A stretch of DNA of 64,000 nt from Vitellaria paradoxa. Its lineage: Eukaryota; Streptophyta; Magnoliopsida; Ericales; Sapotaceae. Numbering within the stretch: position 1 is the stretch's first letter; every line of letters starts with the position of its first letter. The notes under the pieces are model-generated. The model saw nothing but the letters and a program-made list of their open reading frames with translations. It made no database searches and had not been told where the DNA came from. Positions 10,556 to 24,999 of the stretch are shown one piece after another. The translations under genes were made by a program, and so were the position numbers. Where the stretch lies: NCBI GenBank assembly GCA_019916065.1, contig CM034234.1, positions 7,910,342-7,974,341 of the forward strand, read 5' to 3'.

Positions 10556-11480
10556 TTTTTGTATTTTTACTCGATCTACAAATCAAAATTAAAAACAGCT
10601 ATAACTTGGCGCTCAGGCGTTTGGTTGTAGTAATATTTTTGTTCATTGATTGTATTCTAAGGTGATCTGCGCATATAAATTAAAGACAGACCAAACTTGG
10701 TGCTCGGGTGTCTGATTACAATGATATTTGTCTTCTTTTTCTGTATTCTTATATGATCTATGAATACACATTAAAAACGGCTATAACTTAGCGCTCGTGT
10801 GTCTAGTTAGAGTAATATTTTATTCATCTTTTTTGCATTTATACGTGATCTGCGCATTTAAATTAAAAAGGACCAAAACATGGCGCTCCGGTGTCCAATT
10901 ACAATGATATTTGTCTTCATTTTTGTATTTTTACACGATCTACGAATCGAAATTAAAAATGGCTATAACTTAGCGCTCGGGTGTCTGGTCAGAGTAATAT
11001 TTTAGTTCATTTTCTATATTTTTACGTAATCTGCGCATTTAAATTTAAAATAGCCAAAACATGTTGCTCGGTGGTCTGATTACAATGATATTTGCCTTCA
11101 TTTTTTGTATTGTTATGCGATCTACGAATTCAATTAAAAAACGGTTATAGCTTCTCATTTGGGTGTCTGGTTAGAGTAATATTTTTGTTCTTTTTTTGTA
11201 TTTATATGTGATCTGCGTATTTAAATTAAAAACGGCCAAAACTTGGTGCTCGGGCGTCCGATTACAATGATATTTGTACTCAATTTTTGTATTTTTACGC
11301 GATCAATGAATCAAAATTAAAAACGGCTATAACTTGGCACTTCGATGTCTCATTAGAGTAATATTTTTGTTCAGTTTTTGTATTTTAACGTGATCTGCAC
11401 ATTTAAATTAAACATGGCCCGAACTTTGTGCTCGGGTGTCCGATTACAATGATATTTGTCTTTTTTTTTTGTATTTTTAT
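10556..11480 (+). repeat. Higher-order satellite block without LINE insert
   Basis: Paralogue of 4381-6150. At 10851-10860 it holds one uninterrupted tgcgcattta followed by aattaaaaaggacc, the unoccupied form of the LINE target. Confidence 0.8.
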
Positions 11481-12188
11481 GTGATCTACGAATCCAAATT
11501 AAAAACGGCTATAACTTGGCGCCCGTGTGTTTGGTTAGAGTAATATTTGTTTTATTTTTTTATTTTTATGTGATCTGCGCATTTAAATTTAAAACGACTA
11601 AAACTTGGCGCTACAGTGTCCGATTACAATGATATTCGTCTTTATTTTTTGTATTTTTACGCGATCGACGAATCAAAATTAAACATAGCTATAATTTGGC
11701 ACTCGGGTGTCTGGTTAGAGTAATTATTTTGTTCATTTTTTGTATTTTTTTACGTGTGACCGACCCTAAAATGTGTTCGGGTTCTACCTCTCAAGTGCAA
11801 GAGGGTGGTCGTAGTCTTACTCGGTGAGAACCGAGGTCATCTCCACAGGGAGGGCTGTGTTAAAAGACACTAGACTTGTTCTCTTAATTAGTAGGTGAGC
11901 CTAAGCTAATCTAAACTAATTTTTAAATTACAAAGTGATTTGAATATGGCTGGGTTGAGAATGGTGGAGCGAAGCAAATTGTGATATTAAACTAGAATGC
12001 AAATATTGAAAATAAACTAACTAAAATGATCTTGGCTTCGAACCAAATCCAGTAGTGGGTAGTGGTTTACTCAAACGCATTTATAACTCAACCTAACAAA
12101 CGCACATGCATTGCTAGGTCGGAAGATATTTCATTAAAAACTAATTTATGGAATTCAGAGTAAGCGGAGGTTTTTGAAATTGGTTTCA

Positions 12189-12545
12189 GACTCACCGGGA
12201 CATTGAATCGAACACCTAGTGTGCATGAGCATCAACTCATAACTAGACTTCAATTATAACACGGGTGAATCGGTTTCTTAAGAAAACCTCATATTTTGGT
12301 TTTATGAAAATAAGGTTCGAATCACCGGGCCATTGAACCAACCACTTGGTTTGCACGAGTGGCCAATCGTAACCAAGCTTTGGTTTTAACACGGGTGACT
12401 GATTTTGTAAGAAAACCTAATTTGGGTCTTGGAAAATCAGATTCTAACTCACCGGGACATTAAACCGAACACTTGGTGTGCACAAGTGAAAACTTGTAAC
12501 CAAGCTACGGTTGTGACACGGGTGAGTAGGTTTCAAGAGAACCCT
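12189..12545. repeat. Three tandem subrepeats of about 127-130 bp within the solo LTR
   Basis: Copies start at ctcaccggga (12191), atcaccgggc (12321) and ctcaccggga (12448). Each runs through the cattgaa.cgaacac..g, aaccaagct and acacgggtga landmarks to an aagaaaacct-like end. Confidence 0.8.
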
Positions 12546-13109
12546 AGCTTACTACAAAATTCCAATTAAAAGTCCAAAATATATTTTGTTAAATAAAACT
12601 CGTTTACATTTGAGTTCACCAACTACTTCACCACTTTCAATGGCTTGAAGCCAAGAACTAACCCTAGCCTAACATTGCGAAAGTATTAACAAAGCCTTTC
12701 AAAAAGAAAATAACCTTCATCAAGCACTCAAACATGAAAACGAAGTATATAGAAATAAGCTAAAGCAATTTCGAAAGCAAATCAAACACTAACAATGACT
12801 ACGAAGTACTACGAAGTGAAAATAAAGAACAAAGATAAAGAAAATAATAAACTTTTGACTAAAACGAAGTAACGAATGAAACTTACCAATTAATCTTAAT
12901 GCGAAGATGAAAAAATAAAGCTTCCATCAATCCAACATGAGATGAAAACATCTAACCCTAATCTAAACTAAACTAAGAGAAAGAGAAAAAGTGCGTAGGG
13001 TTTCGAACACCTGTACATCAGAAATTTGCCCTTTTATATCATTACATAACTCAAGGGTAAAAGTGTAATTTCATAATTCAAAATTTAACTTAAAAGTGTG
13101 CTGGACAAG

Positions 13110-13310
13110 TCATCATGGGCGCCCAAGGTACAAGTGTTTGATGAAGTCCTCAAAGAGTTAGCCAAAACATAGTAGTCAGAACTCCCTCTCTGTGGGCGCC
13201 CATCTGATGAAGAATGGGGCACCCAAGGGTCCTTAGGGGCGCCCATGGGTCTAGGTGGGGCGCCCATGCTTGTGGTGGGGCGCCCATGGGCCTAGGTGGG
13301 GCGCCCATCT
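13110..13310. repeat. GC-rich run of GGGCGCCC palindromes
   Basis: The palindrome gggcgccc or ggggcgccca recurs about six times in 200 bp, often as tggggcgcccatgggtctag with spacing of about 25 bp in the right half. It stands out sharply from its AT-rich surroundings. It lies inside the LTR, so a promoter or packaging role is possible but not shown. Confidence 0.7.
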
Positions 13311-16300
13311 GCAAATACAGTGAACAGTTCTTCTTTGACAGCTTTCTATCCTTGACTTCCGATGCGATTTTGACATTGAAGATGACAGATTCAGGCTTCG
13401 GCTAAACCAGCAAAGTTGTAGGGCTTCGAGTCTTCTTTCCAACGCAAAAAGAATGGAACCCTTTCGAGTTGTGACGAAAAAGTTATGGCTGGAAAACTGA
13501 GAGGGTGTTGAGCTGGAACTTCAACCGCACACCACTTCAACTATTTTGAACTTCAAACCACTTCCTTCTCCTTGGCACCCATGGTAGTCGATCTTATGCC
13601 TTGGGATGGCTCCTCCTCACATGCAACCTTGGTGTTGTTTGGGCCAAAAACACCATATTATATCACCTGAAATATACACACACCAAGAATGCATGGAAAT
13701 GAGATAATCACACTAACACATCGCCAATAATAACTGTAAATTCATAATTAGCATGCTCAATATATATATAATTGTACAATAATGCATGCTAATCAACGTG
13801 ATCCGCACATGTAAATTAAAAACAACCAAAACCTGGCACTCGAGTATCCTATTACATTGATATTTATCTTTATTTTTTGTATTTTTATGCGATCTACGAA
13901 TCTAAATTACAAGCAGCTATAACTTGGCACTCGGGAGCTTGGTTAGAGTAATATTTTCATTCGTTTTTTGTATTTTTACGTGGTCTGAGCATTTAAATTT
14001 AAAAAAGCCAAAACTTGGTGCTCGAGGGTCTGATTACAATGAAATTTGTCTTCATTTTTTGTATTTTTACACGATCTACGAATCCAAACAAATAATGGCC
14101 ATAACTTGGCACTCGGATGCCTGGTTAGAGTAATATTATTGTTCGTTTTTAGTATTTTTACGTGATCTACGCATTTAAATTTAAAATGGCCAAATCTTGG
14201 TGGTCGGGTGTCCGATTACAATGATATTTGTCTTCATTTTTTGTATTTTTACGCGACCTACGAATGAAATTTAAAAATAGCTATAACTTGGTGCTCAGGC
14301 ATCTAGTTAGAGTAATATTTTTGTTCATTTTTTGTGTTTTTAGGTGATCTGCGTATTTAAATTAAAATGGCCAAAACATGGCGCTCGGGTGTCCGATTAC
14401 AATGATATTTGTCTACATTTTTTGTATTTTCACGCGATATACGAATCAAAATTAAAGACGGCAATAACTTGGCGCTTGAGTATCTGGCTAGAGTTATATT
14501 TTTGTTCATTTTTAGTATTTTTACGTAATCTGCGCATTTAAATTTAGAACAACCAAAACTTGGTGCTCGGGTGTCCGATTGTAATGATATTTGTCTTCTT
14601 TTTTTGTATTTTAACGCGATCTACGAATCGAATTTAGAAACGGCTATAAGTTGGCGCTCGGGCGTCTGGTTAGAGTAATATTTTTATTCTTTTTTGTGTT
14701 TTTAGGTGATCTGCGTATTTAAATTAAAAACGGCCAAAACATAGCGCTCGGGTGTCCTATCACAATGATATTTGTCTCCATTTTTTGTATTTTCACGCGA
14801 TATACGAATCAAAATTAAAGATGGCAATAACTTGGCGCTTGGGCGTCTGGCTAGAGTAATATTTTTGTTCATTTTTTGTATTTTTACGTGATCTGCGCAT
14901 TTAAATTTAGAACGGCCAAAACTTGGTGCTAGGGTGTTCGATTGCAATGTTATTTGTCTTCTTTTTTTGTATTTTTACGCGATCTACGAACCGAATTTAA
15001 AAACAGCTATGACTTGGCGCTCGGGCATCTGGTTAGTGTAATATTGTTGTTCATTTTTTGTGTTTTTAGGTGATCTGCACATTTAAATTAAAAACGGTCA
15101 AAACTTGGCACTCGGGTGTACGATTACAATGATATTTGTCTCCATTTTATGTATTTTTACGCGATATATGAATAAAAATTAAAGACGACAATAACTTGGC
15201 GCTTGGGCGTCTGGCTAGAGTAATATTTTTGTTCATTTTTTGTATTTTACGTGATCTGCGTATTTAAGTTTAAAACAGAAAAAACTTGGTGCTTGGGTAT
15301 CTGATTATAATGATATTTGTCTTCTTTTTTTGTATTTTTATGCGCTCTAAGAATCCAAATTAAAAACGGATATAACTTGGGACTCTTGTCTCTGGTTAGA
15401 GCAATATTTTTGATCATTTTTTGTATTTTTACGTGATATATGTATCGAAATTAAAAAGAGTCAAAACGTGGCACTCAAGTGTCCAATTACAATGATATTT
15501 GTCTTCTTTTTTTGCATTTTTACGCGATCTACGAATCAAATTTAAAAATGGCTATAACTTGGCGCTCGGGTGTCTGGTTAGAGTAATAGTTTTGTTCATT
15601 TTTTGTATTTTAATGTGATATGCACATTTAAATTAAAAACAGCCAAAACTTGGCGCTCAGGTGTTCGATTACACTGATATTTGTCTTCATTTTTGGTATT
15701 TTCATGCGATCTATGAATCCAAATTAAAAGCGGCTATAACTTGGTACTCGGATGTTTGGTTAGAATAATATATTTATTCATTTTTTGTATTTTTACGTGA
15801 TCTGTGTATTTAAATTAAAAATGGCCAAAACTTAGTTCTCGGGCATCCGATTACAATGATATTTGTCCTCAATTTTTTTATTTTTACTCGATCTACGAAT
15901 CAAAATTAAAAACGGCAATAACTTGGCGCTTGGGCATTTGGTTAGAGTAATATTTTTGTTCATTCTTTGTATTCTAACGTGATCTGTGCATTTAAATTAA
16001 AAACGGCCCAAGGTGTCCGATTACAATGATATTTTTCTTCATTTTATTTATTTTTACACCATCAAAAAATCCAAATTAAAAACGGTTATAACTTGGCGCT
16101 CGGGTGTCTGGTTAAAGTAATATTTTTGTTCATTTTTTGTATTTTTCCGTGATCTGCGCATTTTAATTAAAATCAGCCAAAATTTGGTGCTCGGGTGTCC
16201 GATTCCAATGATATTTGTCTTCATTTTTTGTATTTCTATGCAATCTACAAATCTAAATTAAAAATGGCTATAACTTGGTGCTCGGGTGTCTGGTTAGAGT

Positions 16301-19300
16301 AATATTTTTTTTCATTTTTTATTTTTTTACATGATCTGCACACTTAAATTAAAAAGGACCAAAACTTGGCACTCCGGTATCTGATTACAATGATATTTGT
16401 CTTCATTTTTTGTATTCTTACGTGATCTACGAATCGAAATTAAAAACGGCTATAACTTGGTGCTCGGGTGTCTAGTTAGAGTAATATTTTTGTTCTTTTC
16501 TTGTATTTCTAAGTGATCCGTGCATGTAAATTAAAAACGGCCAAAACTTGGTGCTCCGGTGTCCGATTACAATGATATTTGTCTTTATTATTTGTATTTT
16601 TACACAATCTACAAATCTAAATTACAAACAGCTATAATTTGGCGCTCGGGTGTCTGGTTAGAGTAATTTTTTTTGTTCTTTTACATGATCTATGCATTTT
16701 AATTAAAAAGGACCAAAACTTAGCGCTTCGATGTCCGATTACAATGATATTTGTCGTCATTTTTTGTATTTTTACACGGTCTACGAATCGAAATTAAAAA
16801 CGGTTATAACTTGGCGCTCGGGTGTCTAGTTAGAGTAATATTTTTGTTCATTTTTTATATTTTTAAGTGATCCGTGCATGTAAATTAAAAAGGGCCAAAC
16901 TTGGCGCTCCAGTGTCCGATTACAATGATATTTGTCTTTATTATTTGTATTTTTACGCAATCTACAAATCTAAATTACAAACAGCTATAATTTGGCGCTT
17001 GGGTATCTGGTTAGAGTAATTTTTTTTATTTTTTGTTTTTTTACATGATCTACGCATTTAAATTAAAAAGGACCAAAACTTAACGCTTCGGTGTCTGATT
17101 ACAATGATATTTGTCGTCATTTTTTGTATTTTTACGCGGTCTACGAATTGAAATTAAAAACGGCTATAACTTGGCGCTCAGGTGTCTAGTTAGAGTAATA
17201 TTTTTGTTCATTTTTTGTATTTTTAAGTGATCTGTGCATGTAAATTAAAAACGGCCAAAACTTGGCGTTCCGGTGTCTGATTACAATGACATTTGTCTTT
17301 ATTTTTTGTATTTTTATGCGATCTACGAATCTAAATTACAAACAGCTATAACTTGGTGCTTGGGTGTCTGGTTAGAGTAATATTTTTTTTCATTTTTTGT
17401 TTTTTTACATAATTTGCGCATTTAAATTAAAAAGGACCAAAACTTAGCGCTCTGGTATCCGATTACAATGATATTTGTCTTTATTTTTTGTATTTTTACG
17501 CGATCTACGAATCTAAATTACAAACAACTATAACTTGGCGCTCGGGTGTCTGGTTAGAGTAATATTTTTTTTCATTTTTTATTTTTTTACATGATCTATG
17601 CATTTAAATTAAAAAGGACCAAAACTTGGCTCTCCAGTGCCCGATTACAATGATATTTGTCTTTATTTTTTGTATTTTTACGCGACCTACGAATTGAAAT
17701 TAAAAACGGCTATAACTTGGCGCTCAGGTGTCTAGTTAGAGTAATATTTTTGTTCATTTTTTGTATTTTAACGTGATCTGCGCATTTAAGTTAAAAATGG
17801 CCAAAACTTGGTGCTCGGGTGTCCGATTACATTGATATTTGTCTTCATTCTTTGTATTTTTACGCGATCTATGAATCCAAATTAAAAATGGCTATGACTT
17901 GGTGTTCAAGTGTCTGCTCAGAATAATATTTTTTTCCTTATTTGTATTTCTACGTGATCTGTGTATCGAAATTAAAAACGGTCAAAACTTGATGCTCGAG
18001 TGTCCGATTACAATGATATTTGTCTTTTTTTTTGTATTTTCGCGCGATCTACAAATCCAAATTAAAAACAGCTATAACTTGGCCATCGGGTGTCTGGTTA
18101 GAGCAATATTTTTGTTCATTTTTTGTATTTTTATGTGATCTGCGCATTCAAATTAAAGACAGCCACAACATGGCACTCCGGTGTCCAATTACAACGATAT
18201 TTGTCTTCATTTTTTGTATTTTTGCACGATCTACAAATCTAAGTTAGAAACGGCTATAAGTTAGCACTCGGGTGTCTGGTTAGAGCAATATTTTTTTAAT
18301 TTCTTGTATTTTTACATGATCTGTGCATTTAAATTTAAAACAGGCAAAACTTGGTGCTCGGGGTCTGATTTCAATGATATTTGTCTTCAATTTTTTTTAT
18401 TTCTACACGATCTACGAATCTAAATAAAAAACGGCTATAACTTAGCGCTCGGGTGTCTGGTTAGAGTAATATTTTTGTTCTTTTTTTGTATTTTTATGTG
18501 CTCTGCATATTTAAATTAAAAACGGCCAAAACTTGGTGCTCGGGCGTCTGATTATAGTGATATTTGCCTTCAATTTTTGTATTTTTACGCGATCTACAAA
18601 TCAAAACTAAAAATGGCTATAAATTGGCGCTCGAGCGTCTCGCTAGGGTAATATTTTTGTTCATTTTGTTGTATTTTAACGTGATCTGCGTATTTAAATT
18701 AAAAACAGCCTAAACTTGGTGCTCGGGTGTCCGATTACAACGATATTTGTCTTTCTTTTTTTGTATTTTTATGCGATCTATGAATCCAAATTTAAAACAG
18801 CTATAACTTGGTGCTCGTGTGTCTGGTTAGAGCAATATTTATGTTCATTTTTTGTATCATTACGTGATTTGTGTATCGAAATTAAAAGCAGCCAAAACTT
18901 GGCGCTCTGGTGTTTGATTATAATGATATTTGTCTTTATTTTTTGTATTTTAACGCGATCTATGAATCTAAATTACAAACAGCTATAACTTGACGCTCGG
19001 GTGTCTGGTTAGAGTAATATTTTTGTTCTTTTTTTGTATTTCTACGTGATCTGCGCATCTGAATTAATAACGGCCAAAACTTGGTGGCCAGGTGTCCGAT
19101 TACAATGATATTTGTCGTCATTTATTGTATTTTTACACGACCTACGAATCCTAATTAAAAACGGCTATAAGTTGGTGCTCGGGTGGCTGGTTAGAGTAAT
19201 ATTTTTGTTCATTTTTTTGTATTTTAACGTGATCTGCGCATTTAAATTGAAAACGGACAATATGGCGCTTCGATTTTCGATTACAATGATATTTGTCTTC

Positions 19301-21849
19301 TTTTTCTGCATTTTTACACGACCTATGAATCCAAATTAAAAATGGCTATAACTTGGTGCTCGTGTGTCTGGTTAGAGCAATATTTTTGTTCAATTTTTGT
19401 ATTTTTACGTGATTTATGTATTGAAATTAAAAGCGGCCAAAACTTGGTGCTCTGTTGTTCGATTACAATGATATTTGTCTTCATTTTTTGTACTTTTACG
19501 TGATTTATGTATTGAAATTAAAAATGGCCAAAACTTGGCACTCAGTTGTCCGATTACACCGATATTTGTTTTCATTCTTTGTATTTTTACGCGATGTACG
19601 AATCGAAATTAAAATAGGAAATAACTTATCACTCGGGTGTCTGGTTAGAGTACAATTTTAGTTCATTTTATGTATTTTTTCATGATCCACGCATTTAAAT
19701 TAAAAATAGAAAATTTGGCGCTCGGGTTTCTGATTACCATGATATTTGTCTTCTTTTTTTGTATTTTACGCGATCTACGAATCCAAATTAAAAACAGCTA
19801 CAACTTGGCGCTCAAGTGTTTGGTTAGTGTAATATTTTTGTTCATATTTTGTTTTTTTATGTGATCCGTGCATGTAAATTAAAAACGGCCAAAACCTGGC
19901 GCTCGGCTATTCGATGTCAATGATATTTGTCTTTATGCTTGTATTTTTACGTGATGTACGAATTCAATTTAAAAACGGCTATAACTTGGCGCTCGGGTGT
20001 CAGTTAGAGTAATATTTTTTTTCATTTTTTGTATTTTTACGTGATCTGCGCATTTAATTTAAACCCACCAAAACTTGGTGGTCGAGTGTATGATTACAAT
20101 GATATTTGTCTTCATTTTTTTTATTTTTATGCAATCTACGAATCGAAATTAAAAACGGCTATAACTTGGCACTTGGGTGTTTGGTTAGAGTAATATTTTT
20201 GTCCATTTTTTATATTTTTCCGTGATCTAGGCATTTAAATTTAAAACGGCCAAAACTTGGTGCTCGGGTGCCCGATTACAATGATATTTGTCTCAATTTT
20301 TTGAATTTTATCTACGAATCTAAATTAAAAATGGCTATAACTTGGCGGTCATGCGTCTGGTTAGAGTAATATTTTTGTTCATTTTTTGAATTTTTACATG
20401 ATCTGCGCATCTAAATTAATAATGGCCAAAACTTGGTTGTCGGGTGTCCGATTACAAGATATTTGTCTTTATTTTTTGTTTTTTTACGCGATCTACGAAT
20501 CTAAATTACAAAAAGCTATAACTTGGTGCTCGGGTGTCTTGTTAGAGTAATATTTTTGTTCTTTTTTTGTATTTTTACGTGATCCGCACATCTAAATTAA
20601 AAATGGCCAAAACTTGGTGGCCGGATATCTGATTACAATGATATTTATCGTCATCTATTGTATTTTTACGCATTCTATGAATCAAACTTAAAAAGCTTGG
20701 TTTGGTTTGGTTTGGCATGTGATCTGCGCATTTAAATTAAAAGCGGCCAAAACTTGGCGCTCCAGTGTCCGATTACAATGATATTTGTCTTTATTTTTTT
20801 TATTTTTACGCGATCTACGAATCGAAATTAAAATAGGAAATAACTTAGCACTCGGGAGTCTGGTTAGAGTATAGTTTAGTTCATTTTTTGTATTTTTACA
20901 TGATCTGCGCATTTAAATTAAAAACAGCCAAATTTGGCGCTCGGGTGTCCGATTACAATGATATTTGTCTTCATTTTTTCTATTTTTACGCGATCTACGA
21001 ATCCAAATTAAAACGGCTATAACTTGGCGCTCAGGTATTTGGTTAGTGTAATATTTTTGTTTATATTTCGTATTTTTATGTGATCCGCACATGTAAATTA
21101 AAAACGGCCAAAACCTGGCGCTCGGCTGTTCCATGTCAATGATATTTGTCTTTATTTTTGTATTTTTATGCAATCTACGAATCCAAATTAAAAATGGCTA
21201 TAACTTGGCGCTCGGGTGTCTGGTTAAAGTAATATTTTTGTTCATTTTTTATATTTTTCCGTGATTTGTGCATTTAAATTAAAAATAGCCAAAACTTGGT
21301 GCTCAGGTGTCCGATTTCAATGACATTTGTCTTCATTTTTTGTATTTTTACGCGATCTACGAATCCAAATTAAAAATGGCTATAACTTGGCGCTCCTGTG
21401 TCCGATTACAATGATATTTGTCTTCTTTTTTTGTATTTTTACGTGATCTACGAATCAAAATTAAAAATGGCTATAACTTAGCGCTCGGGTGTCTAGTAAG
21501 AGGAATATTTTTGTTCATTTTTTGTATTCTTAAGTGATTCGTGCATGTAAATTAAAAATAGCCAAAACTTGGCACTTCGGTGTCCGATTACAATGATATT
21601 TGTCTTTTTTTTTGTATTTTTACGTGATCAACGAATCTAAATTAGAAACAGCTATAATTTGGCACTCGGGTGTCAGGTTAGGGTAATATTTTTTTTCATT
21701 TCTTGTTTTTTTACAAGATCTGCGCATTTAAATTTAAAACGGCCAAAACTTAGCACTCAGGTGTCCGATTACAATGATATTTATCTTTATTTATTATATT
21801 TTTACGAGATCTACGAATCAAAATTAAAAACGGCTATAATTTGGCGTTC

Positions 21850-23830
21850 GGGTATCCTGTTAGAGTAATATTTTTGTTCATTTTTTGTATTGTCCGTGAT
21901 CTGTGCATTTAAATTTAAAGCGGCCAAAACTTAGCACTTAGGTGTTCGATTACAATGATATTTGTCTTCATTTTTTGTATTTTTGTGCAATCTATGAATC
22001 CAAATTAAAAACGGCAATAACTTGGCGCTCGGATGTCTGGTTAGTGTTATATTTTATTCATTTTTTGTACTTTTATGCATTTAAATTAAAAACGGCCAAA
22101 ACATGGTACTCGGGTGTCTGATTACAAAGATATTTATCTTCTTCATTTGTATTTTTACGCGATCTACGAATCCAAATTCAAAACGGCTATAACTTGGTGT
22201 TCGGGTGTCTGGTTAAAGTAATATTTTTGTTCATTTTTTTGTATTTTTACGTGATCTGTGTATCGAAATTAAAAACGGCCAGAAGTTGGCGCTCGGGTGT
22301 CCGATTACAATAACATTTGTTTTCATTTTTTGTATTTTTACGCGATCTACGAATCCAAATTAAAAACGGCTATAACTTGGCGCTCGGGTGTCTGGTTAGA
22401 ATAATATTTTTTTTCATTTTTTGTATTTTTACGTGATCTGCGCATTTAAATTTGAAACGGCTAAAACTTGGTGCTCGGGTGTCCGATTACAATCAAATTT
22501 GTCTTCATTTTTTTTACATGATCTACAAATCCAATTTAAAAACGACTATAACTTGGTGCGCTTGGGTGTCTGGTTAGAATAATATCTTTTTTTTTTATTT
22601 TTTTATTTTTACGTGATCTGTACATTTAAATTTAAAACGGCTAAAACTTGGTATTCGGGTGTCCGATTACAATGATATTTGTCTTCATTTTTTTTTTATT
22701 TTTACGCGATCTAAGAATCCAAATTAAAAACGACTATAATTTGGCGCTCGGGTGTTTGGATAGATAAATATTTTTGTTCATTTTTTGTATTTTAACGTGA
22801 TCTGCGCATTTAAATTAAAAACGGCCAAAACTTGGTGGTCAAGTGTCCGATTACAATGATATTTGTCTTCATTTTTGTATTTTTACGCGATTTAGGAATC
22901 CAAATTAAAAATGGCTGTAAGTTGGTGCTTGGGTGTCTGGTTAGAGTAATATTTTTGTTCACTTTTTGTTTTTTTCCGTGATCTGCGCATTTAAATTAAA
23001 AATGGCCAGAACTTGGCGCTCGGGTGTTCGATTACAATGATATTTGTCTTTTTTTTTTTATTTTTACGCGATCTACGAATCCAAATTAAAAACGTCGATA
23101 ACTTAGTGCTCAGGTGTTTGGTTAGAGAAATATTTTTGTTCATTTTTTGTATTTTAACGTGATCTGTGCAATTAAATTAAAAATGGCCAAAACTTGGTGT
23201 TCGAGTGTCCGATTACAATGATATTTGTCTTCATTTTTTTATTTTTACGCGATTTACGAATCCGATTTAAAAACAGTTAAAAGTTGGCACTCGGTTGTCT
23301 AGTTTGAGTAAATTTTTTGTTCTTTTTTTTTACGTGATCCGCATATTTAAATTAACAACGGCCAAAACATGGCGCTCGAGTGTCCAATTATAATGATAGT
23401 TGTCTTCATTTATTATATTTTTACGCGATCTACGAATCTAAATTAAAAACCGTTATAACTTGGTGCTTAGGTGTCTGGTTAGAGTAATATTATTGTTCAT
23501 TTTTTATATTTTTACGAGATCTGGCCATTTAAATTAAAAACGGCCAAAACTTGGTGCTCGAGTATCCGATTACAATGATATTTATCTTTATTTTTTCATA
23601 TTTCAACGCGATCTACGATTAAAAATTAGAAATGGATGTAAGCTGGCGCTCGGGTGTCTGGTTAGAGTAATATTTTTGTTCATTTTGTGTATTTTTACGT
23701 CATCCGTGCATGTAAACTAAAAATAGCCAAAACTTAGCACTCGGGTGTCCGATTACAATGATATTTGTCATCATTTTTTGTATTTTTACGCGATCTACGA
23801 ATCCAAATAAAAAATGGATATAACTTGGAG
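21850..23830 (+). repeat. Duplicated satellite block of about 2 kb, copy 1
   Basis: Matches 28430-30402 unit by unit (offset about 6566 at the left, 6581 at the right). Diagnostic shared variants include gtgatctgtgcatttaaatttaaagcgg, attacaaagatattt, aatccaaattcaaaa, the agaaatggatgtaagct half-unit, and tttgtcatcattttttgt. Confidence 0.75.
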
Positions 23831-24999
23831 CTTGGGTGTCTGGTTAGAGCAATATTTTTGTCTATTTTCTGTATTTTTACGTGATCTGTGTATTGAAATT
23901 AGAAACGGCCAAAACTTGGCGCTCGGGTGTCCGATTACAATGATATTTGTCTTCATTTTCTGTATTCACATGCAATCTACGAATCCAAATTAAAAATGGC
24001 TATAACTTGGCGGTCGGGTGTCTGGTTAGAGTAATACTTTTGTTCATTTTTTGTATTTTTACGTGATCTGCGCATTTAAATTTAAAACAGCCAAAACATG
24101 GTAGTTGGGTGTCCGATTACAATGATATTTGTCTTCATTCGATCAACGAATCTAAATTAAAAACGGCTATTACTTGGTGCTTCGGTATCTGGTTAAAATA
24201 ATATTTTTGCTCATTTTTTGTATTTTAACGTGATATGCGTATTTAAATTAAAAACAGCCAAAACTTGGCGCACGAGTGTCCGATTACAATGATATTTGTC
24301 TTTATTTTTTGTATTTTTACACGATTTACGAATCCAAATTAAAAACGGAAGTATGTTGGCGCTCGATTGTATGGCTAGAGTAATATATTTTTGTTCATTT
24401 ATTGTATTTTTCTGTGATCTACGCATTTAAATTAAAAACAGGCAAAACTTGGCGCTCAAGTGTCCAATTACAATGATATTTGTTTTTATTTTCTATATTT
24501 TACGTGATGTACGAATTTAAATTGAAAACGGCTATAACTTGGCCTTCGGGTGTCTGGTTAGAGTAATATTTTTTTTCATTTTTCGTATTTTTACGTGATC
24601 CGCGCATGTAAATTAAAAACGGCCAAATTAGGCGCTCGGGTGTCCGATTATGATGATATTTGTCTTTATTTTTTGTACTTTTACCCGATATACGAATCCA
24701 AATTAAAAATGGTTATAACTTGGCGCTCGGGTGTCTGCTTAGAGTAGTATTTTTGTTCATTTTTTGTATTTTTACGTGATCTGAGCATTTAAATTAAAAA
24801 CAGCCAAAACTTAGTGGTCGGGTGTCCGATTACAATGATATTTGTCCTTATTTTTTGTATTTTTACATGATCTACGAATCATAAATAAAAACGGCTATAA
24901 CTTGGCACTCGGGTGTCTTGTTAGAGCAATATTTTGTTCATTTTTTGTATTTTAACGTGATCTGCATATTTAAATTAAGAGCGGCCAAACTTGGTGATC

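Larger units (their letters stand above)
11757..13795. mobile_element. Solo LTR, 2039 bp, with 5-bp target duplication
   Basis: A non-satellite block starts TG (tgaccgaccc) and ends CA (gctaatca), flanked on both sides by acgtg (11752-11756 and 13796-13800). Removing the block and one acgtg restores a normal half-unit, tttttacgtgatccgcacat. There is no coding frame, primer-binding site or polypurine tract inside, so it is best read as a solo LTR left by recombination between the two LTRs of a large element. A Ty3-gypsy origin is a guess from length. Interior features are three tandem subrepeats (12189-12545) and a GC-rich palindromic stretch (13110-13310). Confidence 0.85.
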
